Source of the DNA: Paraphysomonas bandaiensis
Taxonomy: Eukaryota > Chrysophyceae
Assembly: GCA_965644295.1 (NCBI GenBank)
Contig: CBFFRP010000297.1
Location: forward strand, 310,001-374,000
DNA: 64,000 nucleotides
Reading direction: 5' to 3'
Shown here: positions 1-11,680 of the stretch, piece by piece
Layout of the letters: every line of letters begins with the position of its first letter
Numbering within the stretch: the stretch's first letter is position 1
The notes under the pieces: model-generated
The model's database searches: none
Told to the model about the DNA's origin: nothing
Seen by the model: only the letters and a program-made list of their open reading frames with translations
Translations under genes and position numbers: made by a program

Positions 1-739
1 CCGCTTTTAAAGCCTCACCAGGGTATGTTAAGAATACTCTCAGGGGAAACGGGTTAGTTGGTGTATGCTTATACAGCGGGATATGGGGATAATACAAGAC
101 TCTGTAGCTTCTCTTTACAAGATCTAACCGAAGCAATTATGGTGAGATTATCTCATACCAACATGCATTGCAACCACTACTCTAGCACACGTTTTCGGAA
201 AGGAGAAGTATGGGCCCATGTACAGTCTATGTTCCATGTGACCAGGGATGCGTATCAATTAATTGACGCAGGTTGAAGTCAATTATAATTGCAATTATTA
301 CTTTCTGTCACAATTTCAATTATTGCAATTATTTAGTACTAAACTACATTAGCTGCCAATATAGCAACACCACCTGTCATATCATTCCAGAGGCGACGGT
401 TCATGCGTAAAAACCTAAGTAGCTTTAAATGTCGAGGAGTCATACTCTTTCGCATCTGTCATAGCAATCTTAGCTCTACTGAACAACACCTTTCAACCTT
501 ATTGGTTGTGGAATGCAAGTGCTTCATCATGTTTGCTGGTTAAGTGTTGCTCGCTTCCCCTGTAATTGCACGAGCTTAGCATGTTCCATTTCACTGGTAT
601 TAGACTTAACATGTCAGAACCAAACTCCCATGATTGCGAATGATTAGATAGAAGCATGTAACGGTAAATTAAATGTGGAGCCCCTTTTCCTACAGGACAC
701 ACCCGGCACGTAAGATGATTTCTATGGTGATATGGTGAT

Positions 740-1093
740 TTGGATGCCAGGGAGATTGATCCAATACCTGTTATCGAAGACGCCGGTGAGTTAGATGAGG
801 ATGATTTCGAGGAACAGGTGGAGGGTATGATCAGAGAAGAGTCTGAGTCAGATCGAGGATCTCTAGAGCAGCTTATGAATATTGATAAGGCAGTGGGAGC
901 AACATGTGGGTGTATAGCTTTTGCATTGTATGGGAATTGTTATCGAGGGAAAGAATATAAACATTTTCAAGGGCATAATGAGGCAGTTGCACGGGAAACT
1001 CGAAAATGGATGCAGAAGAAGTTGTCTCAGATGTCGGCGGATGAGTCCACGGGGCCACGTAAGATTTTGCCCTGGCCTGGGGGGCCATCTTGA
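740..1093 (+). pseudogene. Retrotransposon gag-like fragment, left arm of an inverted duplication
   Basis: An open stretch encodes an acidic segment (SDRGS, LMNIDKAVGAT) followed by a short Cys-rich block, CGCIAFALYGNCYRGKEYKH, and then RKWMQKKLSQM. It is about 90% identical in protein to the opposite-strand fragment at 1181-1735 but lacks that copy's N-terminal part, and one Cys of the finger is Tyr here. The knuckle resembles zinc-binding gag or RNA-binding modules. The reading as a retroelement gag is inference, supported by the related fragment at 38231-39258. It is truncated at both ends and is unlikely to be functional. Confidence 0.5.
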
Positions 1094-1180
1094 CAATTAT
1101 CAAAGGCTGATAGTACTCGGAGTTGTGACAAACAGTTTTACGAATTAAATGACTCTGATACTATCAGCCTTTTGTAATTG

Positions 1181-1735
1181 TCAGGATGGCCCCCCAGGCC
1201 TGGGCAAAATCTTGCGTGGCCCCGTGGACTCATCCGCCGACATCTGAGACAACTTCTTCTGCATCCACTTCCGAGTTTCTCGTGCAACTGCCTCATTATG
1301 CCCTTGAACATGTTTGCATTCTTTTCCTCTATAACAATTCCCATATAATGCAAAGGCTATACACCCACGTGTTGCTCCCACTGCCTTATCGATGTTCATA
1401 AGCTGCTCCACGGATCCTCGATCTGACTCAGACTCTTCTCTGATCATACCGTCCACCTGTCTCTCGAAATCATCCTCATCTGACTCACCGACTTCCTCGA
1501 TAACAGGTATAGAATCAATCTCCCTGGCATCCGAATCACCATAGAAATCATCCTCGACTCGATCCGCAAACTGAACGTTGTTTAGGAATTTCGGTTTCTC
1601 TTTCACTATGTAACCGCAGTCCCGGTTCTTCGAATTCCTCTGCACTTGCTTTCTACTAAAATCGGACCCTTCGTAAGGCACCAATCTAATATTCTTGGAC
1701 GCCTCATAATGCTTACTCGCCTTAGAAACGTACAA
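1181..1735 (-). pseudogene. Retrotransposon gag-like fragment, right arm of an inverted duplication
   Basis: An open reading stretch of 184 codons on the minus strand. The N-terminal part (KHYEASKNIRLVPYEGSDF) matches the end of the gag-like remnant at 38231-39258 (KEHYDTSKCYRFVPYSGEDY). The C-terminal part carries the same acidic region and Cys-rich knuckle (CIAFALYGNC-YRGKEC-KH-QGH) as the fragment at 740-1093. The two fragments therefore form head-facing arms (738-1115 and 1159-1563) with about 43 bp between them. The whole sits inside hAT copy A. No protease, reverse transcriptase or integrase is seen next to it. Confidence 0.5.
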
Positions 1736-2047
1736 GTCTCATTGCTACCTCTTTGTTATTATCATTTATTTTCTCAAAGAACACTCGTGCAATGACTTTT
1801 GGTACCAGCTTATCGCTAATTAATTAAATGAATTATTATGTGAAATAATCCTATGGATATTATAATCATTCACCAATCTTCGATTTTTTATCGTAAAAAT
1901 TGTTTTTTTCAATAAAAATGCTGTTCTTTAATAACGTTTCAGTATAAAAAGGTGGTATTTTTTTACCACTTAATGGCTAGTAAATGGCAATTAATTGAAT
2001 CAAGCTGGAGTATATCAGGTGTTTTTAAGCGTACTAATCACTTCCTA

Positions 2048-3738
2048 CTAAAAGAGTTGCTGTATATACTGAGAAAAATGCTTCTCACGAATTGCTAGAA
2101 TATTTTCAGTGACGACTTCTTCTACGAATTTGTCTAGAGATGGAGTTTCGTTTATGATATCCATGGCTAGTTGCCAACAGTGTAACGCAATATTAGGATG
2201 CCATGTTGAATGATCCACACCATTGTTGATAAGCGATTCTAAGTCTGTGTGCTCATTGCAATCATTGTGCTTGAGTTCGTTGGCTGTCCAAGTGTCCACC
2301 TCGTTATCAAAACGAGTATAGCTCATGGTAGGCATATCAAAGTACGTCTCATCCGCGTGCAGGTCGGGGTGATTCGTTGGAACCAACTCCGTGTCTCCAA
2401 ACCGCATCTGCAGGTTGGCATAGCGCTCGTATCCGTTGCTTACGGGGATAAAACTTTGTGCTTTGTAGGTCCCCAATAGGAAAGACGATTCAACTTGGCC
2501 TGCATAGCAAAATTAGTTCAAAAAGTGTAAAAACATAGAAACGGACCATTTGCTATCCCAGCTTTATCAAGAAGAACAAATTTGCTCAAATCCAATGACT
2601 CGTTTGACTTGCGGGCCCAGGAGAGAAAAATAGCGACTGTACTCATGTGGGAAGAGCCCGAACCTACTATAGCGTCGCAGTGCGACAGTATATATAGGTC
2701 CTCGATGGACTCTAGCACCACGTCGTACACATCATCGCTCTCATGTGAATCCTCAACTTCCCGCCTAATAGTATTCAGGTGATTGTAAGGGACAGCGCAC
2801 CCAGCCCCAACCATACATCCACCTCTTGCTGCAAACACGTGACTCCCGAACTGTGACCGGAAGCGGTCCGTGGTGACAAAAGACGGCAGTGCATTCTCTT
2901 CTTCTGCATCACAACTTTCCTTATCTTGAGCAAAAGAGTGCAATTCCTTCCACAAGGCTCCCATGCGGGGCAGCTCATCCTCTACCTCGGTGGAATCTGT
3001 GGCGAAAAACACCGTTTTCGGAGGGGGGCCCGGTATGCGCGCTAGTGCAGTTAGGTACTCATCAAATTCAAACACCTGTTTGTTCTGGTATACGTATGAT
3101 AAAGATCGTATGTCACCATGTCGAACATGTGCACAACGCATTGGCTTGGCTCCTGGCAGAGTAGGTAGGCGGACCTTTAAGCGAAACGCATAACGTGCGA
3201 GCATTGCTGGCCACATTACCTTTGCACCATATAGACCTCGTAAGTTCCTCGTAGGAATATAAGCAGCCAAACCACGACGGGGCTGCTGTAGCGCAACTCG
3301 CTCGGAATGGTTGTACCCATTTACTCCCAATCCAAGTTTCTCTGCTGGAGTAACATCGTCAAATGAACATGTCGACAGTGCCTTAAAAAAACACCCATAC
3401 AATCCACCCGACATATTGTCATAACATTTCTTAGCCTTGGCTCGATAAAATAACTCTGGTACAAAACGACCCCACACAAGAGTTCTGTTTGAATGGATAG
3501 CCTCTGCAAGTCCGAGTATTACTAGTTTCAGAATAGATCCAGTTCCCTCGAAGTGTTTTCCATCAGAATGAACAACAAGTAGGCGTCGTGATTGACACTG
3601 TGATGGATGAGGATTTTGGTTTTGATGGATGTAGCTATATATATCTTTAGCTGTACTGCTTGCACTAATTATTTGTCCCTCTAGGACTTGCAATTGCAAT
3701 GATGCAACAATTAGAATTCGTATAAGGTTTGATAGCAT
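2048..3738 (-). CDS. Secreted/Golgi glycosyltransferase, fucosyltransferase-like (GT23/FUT8-type fold)
   Basis: Model: complement(join(2048..2499,2547..3738)), 547 residues. The 47-nt intron is phase 1 and GT-AG, and the frame closes. The ATG at 3738 is followed by a hydrophobic signal (LIRILIVASLQLQVLEG), so the protein enters the secretory pathway. An early glycine-containing loop (SDGKHFEGTGS), then HVRHGDI, TVFFATDST and the late DLYILSHCDAIVGSGSSH follow the order seen in FUT8/NodZ-like GDP-fucose transferases (HVRR.DK, ATDD, D...LS..D..V.T.SS). I infer a nucleotide-sugar-dependent transferase. The exact donor and acceptor cannot be told, and another GT-B family is possible. It is transcribed divergently from the NlpC/P60 gene, with 345 bp between the starts. 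Confidence 0.6.
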
Positions 3739-4083
3739 ATTCACTCGTTAGCTGTCCATTATTAGCTTAGTTGAGAAAGAATTGAATATAGTGTGCTGTG
3801 TGTTTGCTTTAATATCCTCCTTAATATACTGTGTTCTGATAAAACCAACGATTTCTATAATTATATGTGGTTGTGATTATAAAAGAGGGTTTTTTGTACA
3901 TCTAATACACAGCAGTATCAGCAGTGTGAGCATATTGTGCTGTTGAGTATATCATGTATGGATGTATGGGTATACCACCATATGGTAGATGACGGCATAC
4001 CACACAGAGATACATACATATATATGTACTCGTTTTATGTTGCTTTCTGTATACAATTCCACGTCATATATACCCTATCAGCA

Positions 4084-5127
4084 ATGTTTATCCCCCTCAT
4101 TTTTCTATCTCTCTGTCCCACCCTTGTCTCCTCCACCACAGGTACAGTGGTTGTATCTTCTGGCAACACTCTAAAGGTTCATAGTGAGCCCAACACAGCA
4201 GCTAACACTCTGTACAGTCTATCTAATGGAGCCACCTTCACTACCTCCTGCTACACCATAGGTAACACTGTAACAGGGAGTCAAGGAACGACTGATAAGT
4301 GGGATCAAATAAACTCAGATACTTATGGAGTGGGGTATGCCTCACAGGCGTATATAGCTCTAAGTGGGTCACTGCCTCAGTGTTCTAGTGGCGATCAGTA
4401 CACGGGTGAGGTAGTTGTATCTTCTGGAAATACGCTTAAGGTTCATAGTAGCCCGACCACATCTAGCTCTACTCTATATAGCCTCGACAATGGGGCTATA
4501 GTCCCACTCACGTGTGTCACTTCTGGTGATACAATAAGTGGAAGTCAAGGCACTACAGATGAGTGGTTCCAAATAGATTCTACGGGATACTCAACAGCTG
4601 CATATCTCAAGCGATCGGGTACTCCTGCTGACTGCTCATCTGTCCCTCCATCGAATTCAACATTCCAGATGGCTCTCGATTATGGTATGAAAAATATCGG
4701 AACCCTTTACGTGGGATGTGCCGGTGGTGATTACCGATTTGGAAAGGTGGCGCCGTATGACATGTGGCATGACGGCACGACATGTGGTCAGTCTCGGGTA
4801 TATTTTCAACCGGAGGGATCAGTTGGCTTTGATTGCTCTGGACTTATGGTCGAGATGTTTGATGCCGCTGGTATATACTTACCCTACCAGTCGTCCACTG
4901 CCATAAAAGATAATGTCCCTGAAGTATCCAAAAGCAGCATTCAAAATGGTGATATGCTAGCTAAATATGGCCATGTGGTAATGTGGATTGGAAACAACCA
5001 AGTTATGGAATCCACTCCCTTTACTCAAAACGGGGATACAAGTTGGACAGGTACACGAATTAACTCCGATTCATCATACATGAGCAGTGCCGATTACAGT
5101 GCTCATCGCTACCCAGGCCTCTATTAA
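4084..5127 (+). CDS. Secreted NlpC/P60 peptidoglycan hydrolase with two SH3-like repeats
   Basis: 347 residues from the ATG at 4084, which gives a clean signal peptide (MFIPLIFLSLCPTLVSS). An upstream ATG at 3955 is in frame but adds an odd leader. Two about 75-residue SH3b-like repeats follow, both starting VVVSSGNTLKVHS and about 60% identical. The C-terminal NlpC/P60 domain has the catalytic Cys in GFDCSGL (about residue 252), the His in YGHVVMW (about 297) and a downstream polar residue. This family cleaves peptide stems of bacterial peptidoglycan, so the protein probably digests or defends against bacteria. The architecture is bacterial and suggests transfer. A pyrimidine-rich tract ending CCACCACAG at about 4140 could be a 3' splice site, so the signal peptide may lie on another exon. 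Confidence 0.8.
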   Translation: MFIPLIFLSLCPTLVSSTTGTVVVSSGNTLKVHSEPNTAANTLYSLSNGATFTTSCYTIGNTVTGSQGTTDKWDQINSDTYGVGYASQAYIALSGSLPQCSSGDQYTGEVVVSSGNTLKVHSSPTTSSSTLYSLDNGAIVPLTCVTSGDTISGSQGTTDEWFQIDSTGYSTAAYLKRSGTPADCSSVPPSNSTFQMALDYGMKNIGTLYVGCAGGDYRFGKVAPYDMWHDGTTCGQSRVYFQPEGSVGFDCSGLMVEMFDAAGIYLPYQSSTAIKDNVPEVSKSSIQNGDMLAKYGHVVMWIGNNQVMESTPFTQNGDTSWTGTRINSDSSYMSSADYSAHRYPGLY

Positions 5128-6498
5128 GATCCAATATTAACAACGGAGATAAGATTTCTATTATGATAATTATGTAATACAGTTATTTATGTGTTTAATA
5201 AGACAGATTGGAAGGGGTGGACTGAGTGCATTCTATGCATTACAGCTTGATATATTTTATCGTGGTCTGCTTCTTTTCAACCTGCTCTGCATCCCCTTCT
5301 TTCCAATGTTGTTAACGTCCTTCAAGCACTCAGAGTAGGTTTGCACGTATGAAGTACAGTATTGTTGGAATTGCTATGCATCTTATGTATAATAAGAAAG
5401 TGGAATTTGTTACCCCTGTAGCGGCACTGTGTCACTTGTAGTGAAGATCGTTAGGTCAAGTCGTATGGAGCACTTCAACAACTGTTCAAGAGAAAAAAGT
5501 GCGACATGTGCACATTTTTGGTCATACATCGACAACTTGTAGGGACAGTGTTCTGTGTTCAGGGCTGCGAAACAATTAATATTTCAGATTTAAGCTTAGA
5601 AATAGCAAGAAGAAGAATGCTGTGATTATTAGAATGTAAAGTGATGAACACAGTTATGTAGAAAAGTGAACAATAATGCAAAACATAACTATCACACACA
5701 GCGGAATAGTTAGACTATAACTGATAACGACGTTCAAGTATCTTCAATAGATGATACAATCATTAATTCAGTGCATGATATATTTCATTGAACATTATAT
5801 TTTATATTTTACATATAATACTATCTTATATAAAGATGATTTTTGTGCAATTTAATTGCAATCATTAGTTATAGCTCGCGCAATTATAATAGAAACTTAA
5901 TTGCCTATTATTGTCTAATTAAACTAGCTACTCATTACTGTTTACTGTACATGCACAAATAGCGTTTTCAAATGTACTCTAGCATTCCACAGAAGTCTAT
6001 TAAAGCGCAAGAACATACGGCTCTCTAATTGATGAGGTGCCATGGATTGGATACTTTCTCTACTGTAGAACATTTCTACACAACAATTAGTAGTGGAGTA
6101 AATATGCTTCAAGCAGCGGTAGTTAGTTGGTTTCTTGGTACGCTTGGTGTCTTCTGGTCAGTGAGTCGACACCATCATCTTCTATTTCCTCTTCTTCAAT
6201 AGTTCTTTCCTACAAAAAACGTTTGAGCTGCATCTACTCAGGTCGAGTGAGAGTGTCCTCCAATCCGCTTTAAACATTCATAACAGTTTTTTAGAAGGTC
6301 TGATTCATAATTATGTCCGCATCCTTTCCTCTCAAATCGACCGTACAAAGAAACAGAACCTCTCAAAATGAGAGGCCAACTTTCCCACCACTTTAATAGC
6401 TATTATAATTACCATATTAAGGGTGATAACCATTAGTAGGGGTGATAAATGACCATCGTCCTTCATGTTTTCTAAGCTCTAATTCTACTGTTATGTCC
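5128..6498. other. Intergenic, transposon-derived in part
   Basis: No gene is seen. CAGGGCTGCGAAACAATTAA at 5560 looks like a hAT left terminus, and a matching right-type end (CGTTACGCATCCCTG) lies at 7750-7764. The element they would bound has no matching 8-bp duplication and would contain copy B. The rest is AT-rich without clear coding signal. Confidence 0.4.
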
Positions 6499-6506
6499 CT
6501 ACACTA

Positions 6507-7665
6507 CAGGAGGGCTGCGTATCAATTAATTGTCAATTAATTGACGCAGGTTGTAGTCAATTATAATTGCAATTATTATTACTTGCTGTCTCAATTTCAA
6601 CTATTGCAATTAACTGCAATTAACTGCGATTATTTAGTACTAAAATACACTAGCTGCGAATATATAGCTACATCAACTGTCATTTCATTCCAGAGGCAAC
6701 GATTCATGCGTAAAAAACATAATTAGCACTAAATGTTGAGCAGTCAAGCTCTTGCGCAAGCCCGTCATAACAATCGTAGCTCTACTGAACAACCTCTCAA
6801 CCTTATTGGTTGTGGTATGCAAGTGTTTCATCCGTAACGCGTTTGCTGGTTAAGTCTTGCTTTCTTCCGCTGCCTGCTGCCATCAAACAAACTTTGTGCT
6901 GCGTCGTCATTCGGAGCTAGACTCGCACCGTCATAATCTTCTCCTTCCTTATCGAACAAATATATTTTAGTTTGATCCTTTGCCGTCTGAGTTACGGCTT
7001 TTTGCTACATTGAATCTTCACGACTGCCTTTTCGAAAGCAGCTCAACAATCGGGTACATTATGAAGGGTTCGTCAATCAATGTACAAACGTCGTGGAGGT
7101 CAACAAGCTGGTGTTAACCTTATTTCTGTAATTGTACTACACTTAATTATATAATACAGGACATAAAATACATATAATATATACTCTGTATATAGGTGGA
7201 TAGTGCTACAATTAGACTTTTAACAAGTCGGAACCAAACTCGAATGATTGCATATGATTAGATAGAAGCAAGTAGCGACCAATCACGGAAAATGTGGAGC
7301 CCCTTTTCCTGCAGGACAAATCTCTATTGCAGCCTCTTCGTTGTTATTATCATTATTTACTTTCTCAAATAACACTCGTGCAATGACTTCTGGTGCCAGT
7401 TTGTCGCTCCTATCGCTAATTAATTAAATGAATTATTATGTGAGATAATCCTACGCATATTATAGTCTTTCACCAATCTTCGATTTTTATCCTAAAAATT
7501 GTTTTTTCACAAAAATGCCGTTTTTTAACAACTTTTTAGCATAAAAAGGTGTTTTTTTTTAATTGCAATTAATTGACTATTAATTGAAGCTAGCTGGAGT
7601 CAATTATAATTCCAATAATGAATCGATGTCCTAATTAATTGACAATTAATTGTTAGGCAGCCCTG
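6507..7665 (+). mobile_element. Non-autonomous hAT element, copy B, with intact ends and 8-bp target duplication
   Basis: The element runs from CAGGAGGGCTGCG (6507) to GGCAGCCCTG (7665). It is flanked on both sides by the identical 8-mer CTACACTA (6499-6506 and 7666-7673), the target duplication length of hAT elements. The left end carries a small AGG duplication relative to the CAGGGCTG expected from the right end. The sub-terminal repeats are rich in CAATTAATTG. The interior is homologous to copies A (243-2030) and C (15050-15867), but the transposase frame is destroyed, so it would need an enzyme in trans. Confidence 0.85.
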
Positions 7666-7948
7666 CTACACTATAATCGCCAATTAAAATTGTAACCTTC
7701 CAGCGAACAATTAAAATGCAATTATTACATAAATTCCATGCAATTTAATCGTTACGCATCCCTGGAACACATACCATACACAGCTCTATTCTGTTTGATT
7801 ATTAAAAGTTAAAAAGATTAATGCGTGTAATAAAATAGTAGCAGCTCTATCAGAATGCCCACACCCATCCCACTTATTATTAATTTTCATGAAATATAAA
7901 CAGATATACAATCAATATTAAATTATGCCACGACAACGATATCTACGA

Positions 7949-10900
7949 CTACGTGGATCCATCGTAGCGAACTGTATAATACGGATTGTAGTATGAGCAA
8001 TCACCCCTAAAAGTGAAACGTTAAAAAGGCAATGTCCACAGAAACTTCACAGTACCTTTCACCCGGAGATGTCAGTGTCCCGTCACTAGAAGAGTATCCC
8101 TCCATACACTGACACCGTCCTGTATCTTGATCACAGAGCCCCATTGCAGAACATTCCACATCAACTTTCGTTCCTGTATACGTCGTCACAAAGGAAATTA
8201 AAATAACTGAAAAAAACAGACCTGCACGCAACTCTGTTACGTTCGCTAGAAACCTCCCAAAATGATTATTCATTGTATGGTCCAAAACAGTGCTATTAAG
8301 AACCAGCAATGGGAGATCACCAAATTCCGATTTAAACTCAATTGTCACATTCGAACTTTCACATATCGTAGTTTCTGGCCCAATGATAGTAACTTCAACG
8401 TCATTTATACTGCGTGAACAACATTAGCACAACATATTTCACAAAATACAGCATACGTGTAAAGCTCCTCCAAATACGACTCTAAATCACTTGCGTTAGC
8501 AGTATACGGAATCGCACGAGTTGTATTTCCTCTGAAGGTTAATTGAAAGGTTCCATTGTTAGCATCACACTGAAACATTTGTATCTCGTTATCCGCTGAA
8601 CATTCGAAATTCAGATATTAGAACACACGATAGTAATATAATCGACGAAAATATCCAGAGCCCAAGTCATAAGAAGTTACATTATGGTACCTATTCTCGA
8701 AGATATTAAAGTTGGATCAAGTCCTGTTGGGCACGCCGCATGCAAACAATCATACCCAATCCAGTCAGTAGCAGCAAACGCGGTCGGGCCACTGCCAAAA
8801 CGCAATTCACTTCTATTAACAACTATGAAACTTAGTTCAATATAGATACCGATAAAATTTAGTTTGGTTGTAGTTATTATCTAGTCGATTCTTGGTGAAA
8901 TGTCCAAATGGATAATAGTCGGCCGAATACTGGTTGTCGACAGTCCAAGATCGATAGCAGGAACATCCACGCACCATACTATTTAAATGTTTTATACAAT
9001 GAAAACAAGAATAACATGCACGTACTCAGCGTCCCATGGGGTATTATAAACCACGCCAGTAAGCTCTTTATTTTCCCCGTATGTCAAGTCTGCAACCTCC
9101 CTCAGAGATAGACATTGACCATTACCCCTACATTACGAAATAATGTTCGAAATAAGTAGAAATAATATTCGTCGCACCCGCACGAAACACCGTTGCTATC
9201 TTCATAACACGATAAGTATTGGCATGCGTCTCCCGAAAATACATTCCAATCCCCTCCACATTTTCTAAAAGGTACAAATATCAAGATTTTCTCAGAGATA
9301 TCAATCACATACTCGCATAATCCCGTCACGTAATTGCACTGCCCTACACCAGCGCAAGTAGCGTTACCAGAGTGCCTGAATTCAACACTTCCAAACCATG
9401 CGTTGGCTACTGGGCATGTTTTCTTCAAACAACCAGCACCCTCTAAAAGTAGGAAAATTACAACTTACTTGAGACCCGGAAAACTTACCATAACCGTCGT
9501 CACATGTGCATGTGCCTAGATGAAAATTACATGTCCCATGTCCACTACAAAACAGTTTCGTCGAGTTGATGCCATTATATTCGTAGGGACAGCCAGTAAT
9601 AACCTCCGTTCCGTTGACATTTTGCGTGGTATTGGTTGAAAACTGATAACCACAATCTCCTCGTGTACCAACTTCACCAAAGCCGTTAGATGACCCGTAC
9701 CCAGCAAAACACTGGCATGCTCCAGAGATGTAATTACAAGACCCATGGTCTGAACACTCGACATATTCTCGAGTCCCCAAAACCGATGACACAGCGGGAT
9801 TTACCACACTCGAATCACCATCTACAAAGACACTAGCTGTGGCTTCAAATGTGCTACCCTGAACGATTTCCACAGCAGGATAATCCCCCTGGGGAAGCTT
9901 GAATCGAAGCTGCAAAAAATCAGCACAAAAAATGTTAAGGCAATAAAATAAAATAAAAACGCTCTGCGCAAAAAGATGACGTAAAAATAATACGTACAAC
10001 TCATTATAGGTGTAAATAATATACAAAAACATGTCATGATTATGATAAGACAATAGCGTACCAGTGTCGTAGACCCGTCTTTTCTACAGAATCTCTCTCC
10101 AATGATATCCACAGCCACGTCGTCCACAGATGACAGTTGCTATCAAAGCGACAATGTAAGCTACACGGCCAAACAAAAATGGTGCAATACATTTCATGCA
10201 AAATGATGTGTTTCAGCTAACCTGAATCCTGTACTTTATAACTTCTTCGGTGATATTTAAAGGCATGCTCTGTGTTTTCAGCCCTCGAACAGACAATTGG
10301 AACGTTCCCTGGCAATCGAAGTCCGTGCATGTACAGTCAATCAATTGTACCTCATCAACTCCGGGAGTAGAAGGATTATCACCCTTAGGACAAGAGCGGC
10401 GGGCACATGTACTCCCTTCCCATCCGCTATTACAGTCACAACCGTAAACCATATCCGCATCCCAGTCCGCATAAACGGTCGCATTGGTAAATTCCTCATA
10501 ATCAACGTAGTTGGAGATAGTGCGTAGAGACACGCATCTCCCATGTCCGCTGCATGGTTTCTTTCCCCCTTTCGTGGCCGTGCCAAGAGGACATGCCACT
10601 GAGCAAAAAATAATTTAGGACAAAACACATACATAGAAGCATAGTCACTGCCATTGACAGTAACTAAAATATGTATAACTCCAAAAAGGATAAAAGTTAT
10701 AACATAAAAAATACCGGATCTATAAAAGAAACAAAAGAAATGAAAAACTTACGTTGATCACAGGCAGCCCCAGAGAAGCCCCGTCTACATTCACACTCAC
10801 CAGTTTTGCGATTACACACACCCTATTCATTGTTAAACACTCAGTGGTACATAAATCCAAAAAAATACCATATTAGAGCACTCTGTAAATTCTGCATGTG

Positions 10901-11135
10901 CCATATTATCAGCATATGGGTGATCAAACCAAGCTACACCAGCCGGACACAGTCTCTGAGAGCAGTCGACTCCATGATATCCAGGGAAACACTTGCACAG
11001 TCCAGCTTCCTCTGCCAAACATGAGCCCTTCCCGTTGCAATTATTCGGGCACTCTCCATTAACTAAAACACCACTCCATATAGTGGATATAAGCACCACA
11101 ATAGACAACACAGAAGTAAATGTCCTTCTATCCAT
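7949..11135 (-). CDS. Secreted EGF-repeat protein, mastigoneme/tenascin-like
   Basis: Fourteen exons: complement(join(7949..8006,8056..8173,8222..8409,8457..8595,8691..8812,8850..8978,9026..9089,9137..9264,9313..9442,9489..9909,10062..10139,10222..10598,10753..10822,10869..11135)), 762 residues. All phases close, and every junction is GT-AG. It begins with a signal peptide, then EGF-like modules (CPNNCNGKGSC, CSDHGSCNYISGACQC, CSGHGTCNFHLGTCTC, CSAMGLCDQDTGRCQC) separated by an internal repeated domain containing GTFQL and VDDVAVDIIG/INDVEVTIIG. No C-terminal membrane segment is seen. Heterokont flagellar-hair proteins have this make-up, so an extracellular structural role is inferred. The joins at exons 8-10 (8850-9089) are the least certain. 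The 48-nt intron 8174-8221 is in frame and stop-free. Confidence 0.75.
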
Positions 11136-11680
11136 GTGCAGTGTTTTCCTATAGCTATCAGAATCACCTACACCCTCTCCTCAACAGCCACTATATCATA
11201 TACTACAACACCAAGAATTAAAACCAATACGCTTCTCCCCAACAATAATAATAATGCTCAACTGATAGCTATGTAGATGCCATTTCTCTATGACACAATC
11301 GTTTCGAGAATTCATCTTTTTTAAGTTTACGGAGTATTTTTTAACAAAACTACGAGTTTTTTCCTAAGAATGCTAGTTTTAGAGTTACGGTAAATGTCCT
11401 TCGTAGTTGTGTGCACCACATTCGTTGCTTTGTCTGCCTGGACAAAAAAAGAACACACATGTGCGATGTCACATGGTGGTATACCTGGTATACAGTACAT
11501 ACAGTTGGGTGACTCTCCGTGCAAGAGGTGATGCATATAAACGTTCACACACTCCCCAACACAGCAGATGTATATATTATATGCCCATTGCTAGATACAC
11601 ATCATAACAAAAACACGTTTATTCAACACTCCGTTCCTCCTCTGTGTTCATAGAGGTCATTAATCATACATAATCACATA
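11136..11680. other. Intergenic between the EGF-repeat gene and the PP2C gene (divergent)
   Basis: The two genes diverge, so this 545-bp AT-rich stretch should hold both promoters. I see no repeat or RNA gene in it and cannot assign a specific element. Confidence 0.4.

Larger units (their letters stand above)
243..2030 (+). mobile_element. hAT-type transposon remnant, copy A (right end lost)
   Basis: The left end begins CAGGGATGCGTATCAATTAA at 243, the CAGGG start typical of hAT elements. From there to about 704 the sequence tracks the intact copy at 6507-7665, including a shared stretch around GTCATTTCATTCCAGAGG and a shared GAGCCCCTTTTCCT motif. The match resumes at about 1737 (CTCTTTGTTATTATCA) and fades near 2030, so the right terminus is missing. 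No open transposase frame survives. About 1 kb of unrelated sequence (705-1736) sits inside. Bases 1-242 to the left hold nothing I recognise. Confidence 0.7.

Noticed and set aside
1-276. 72-codon open frame at the left edge
   Set aside because: It crosses the hAT terminus at 243 and resembles no protein.
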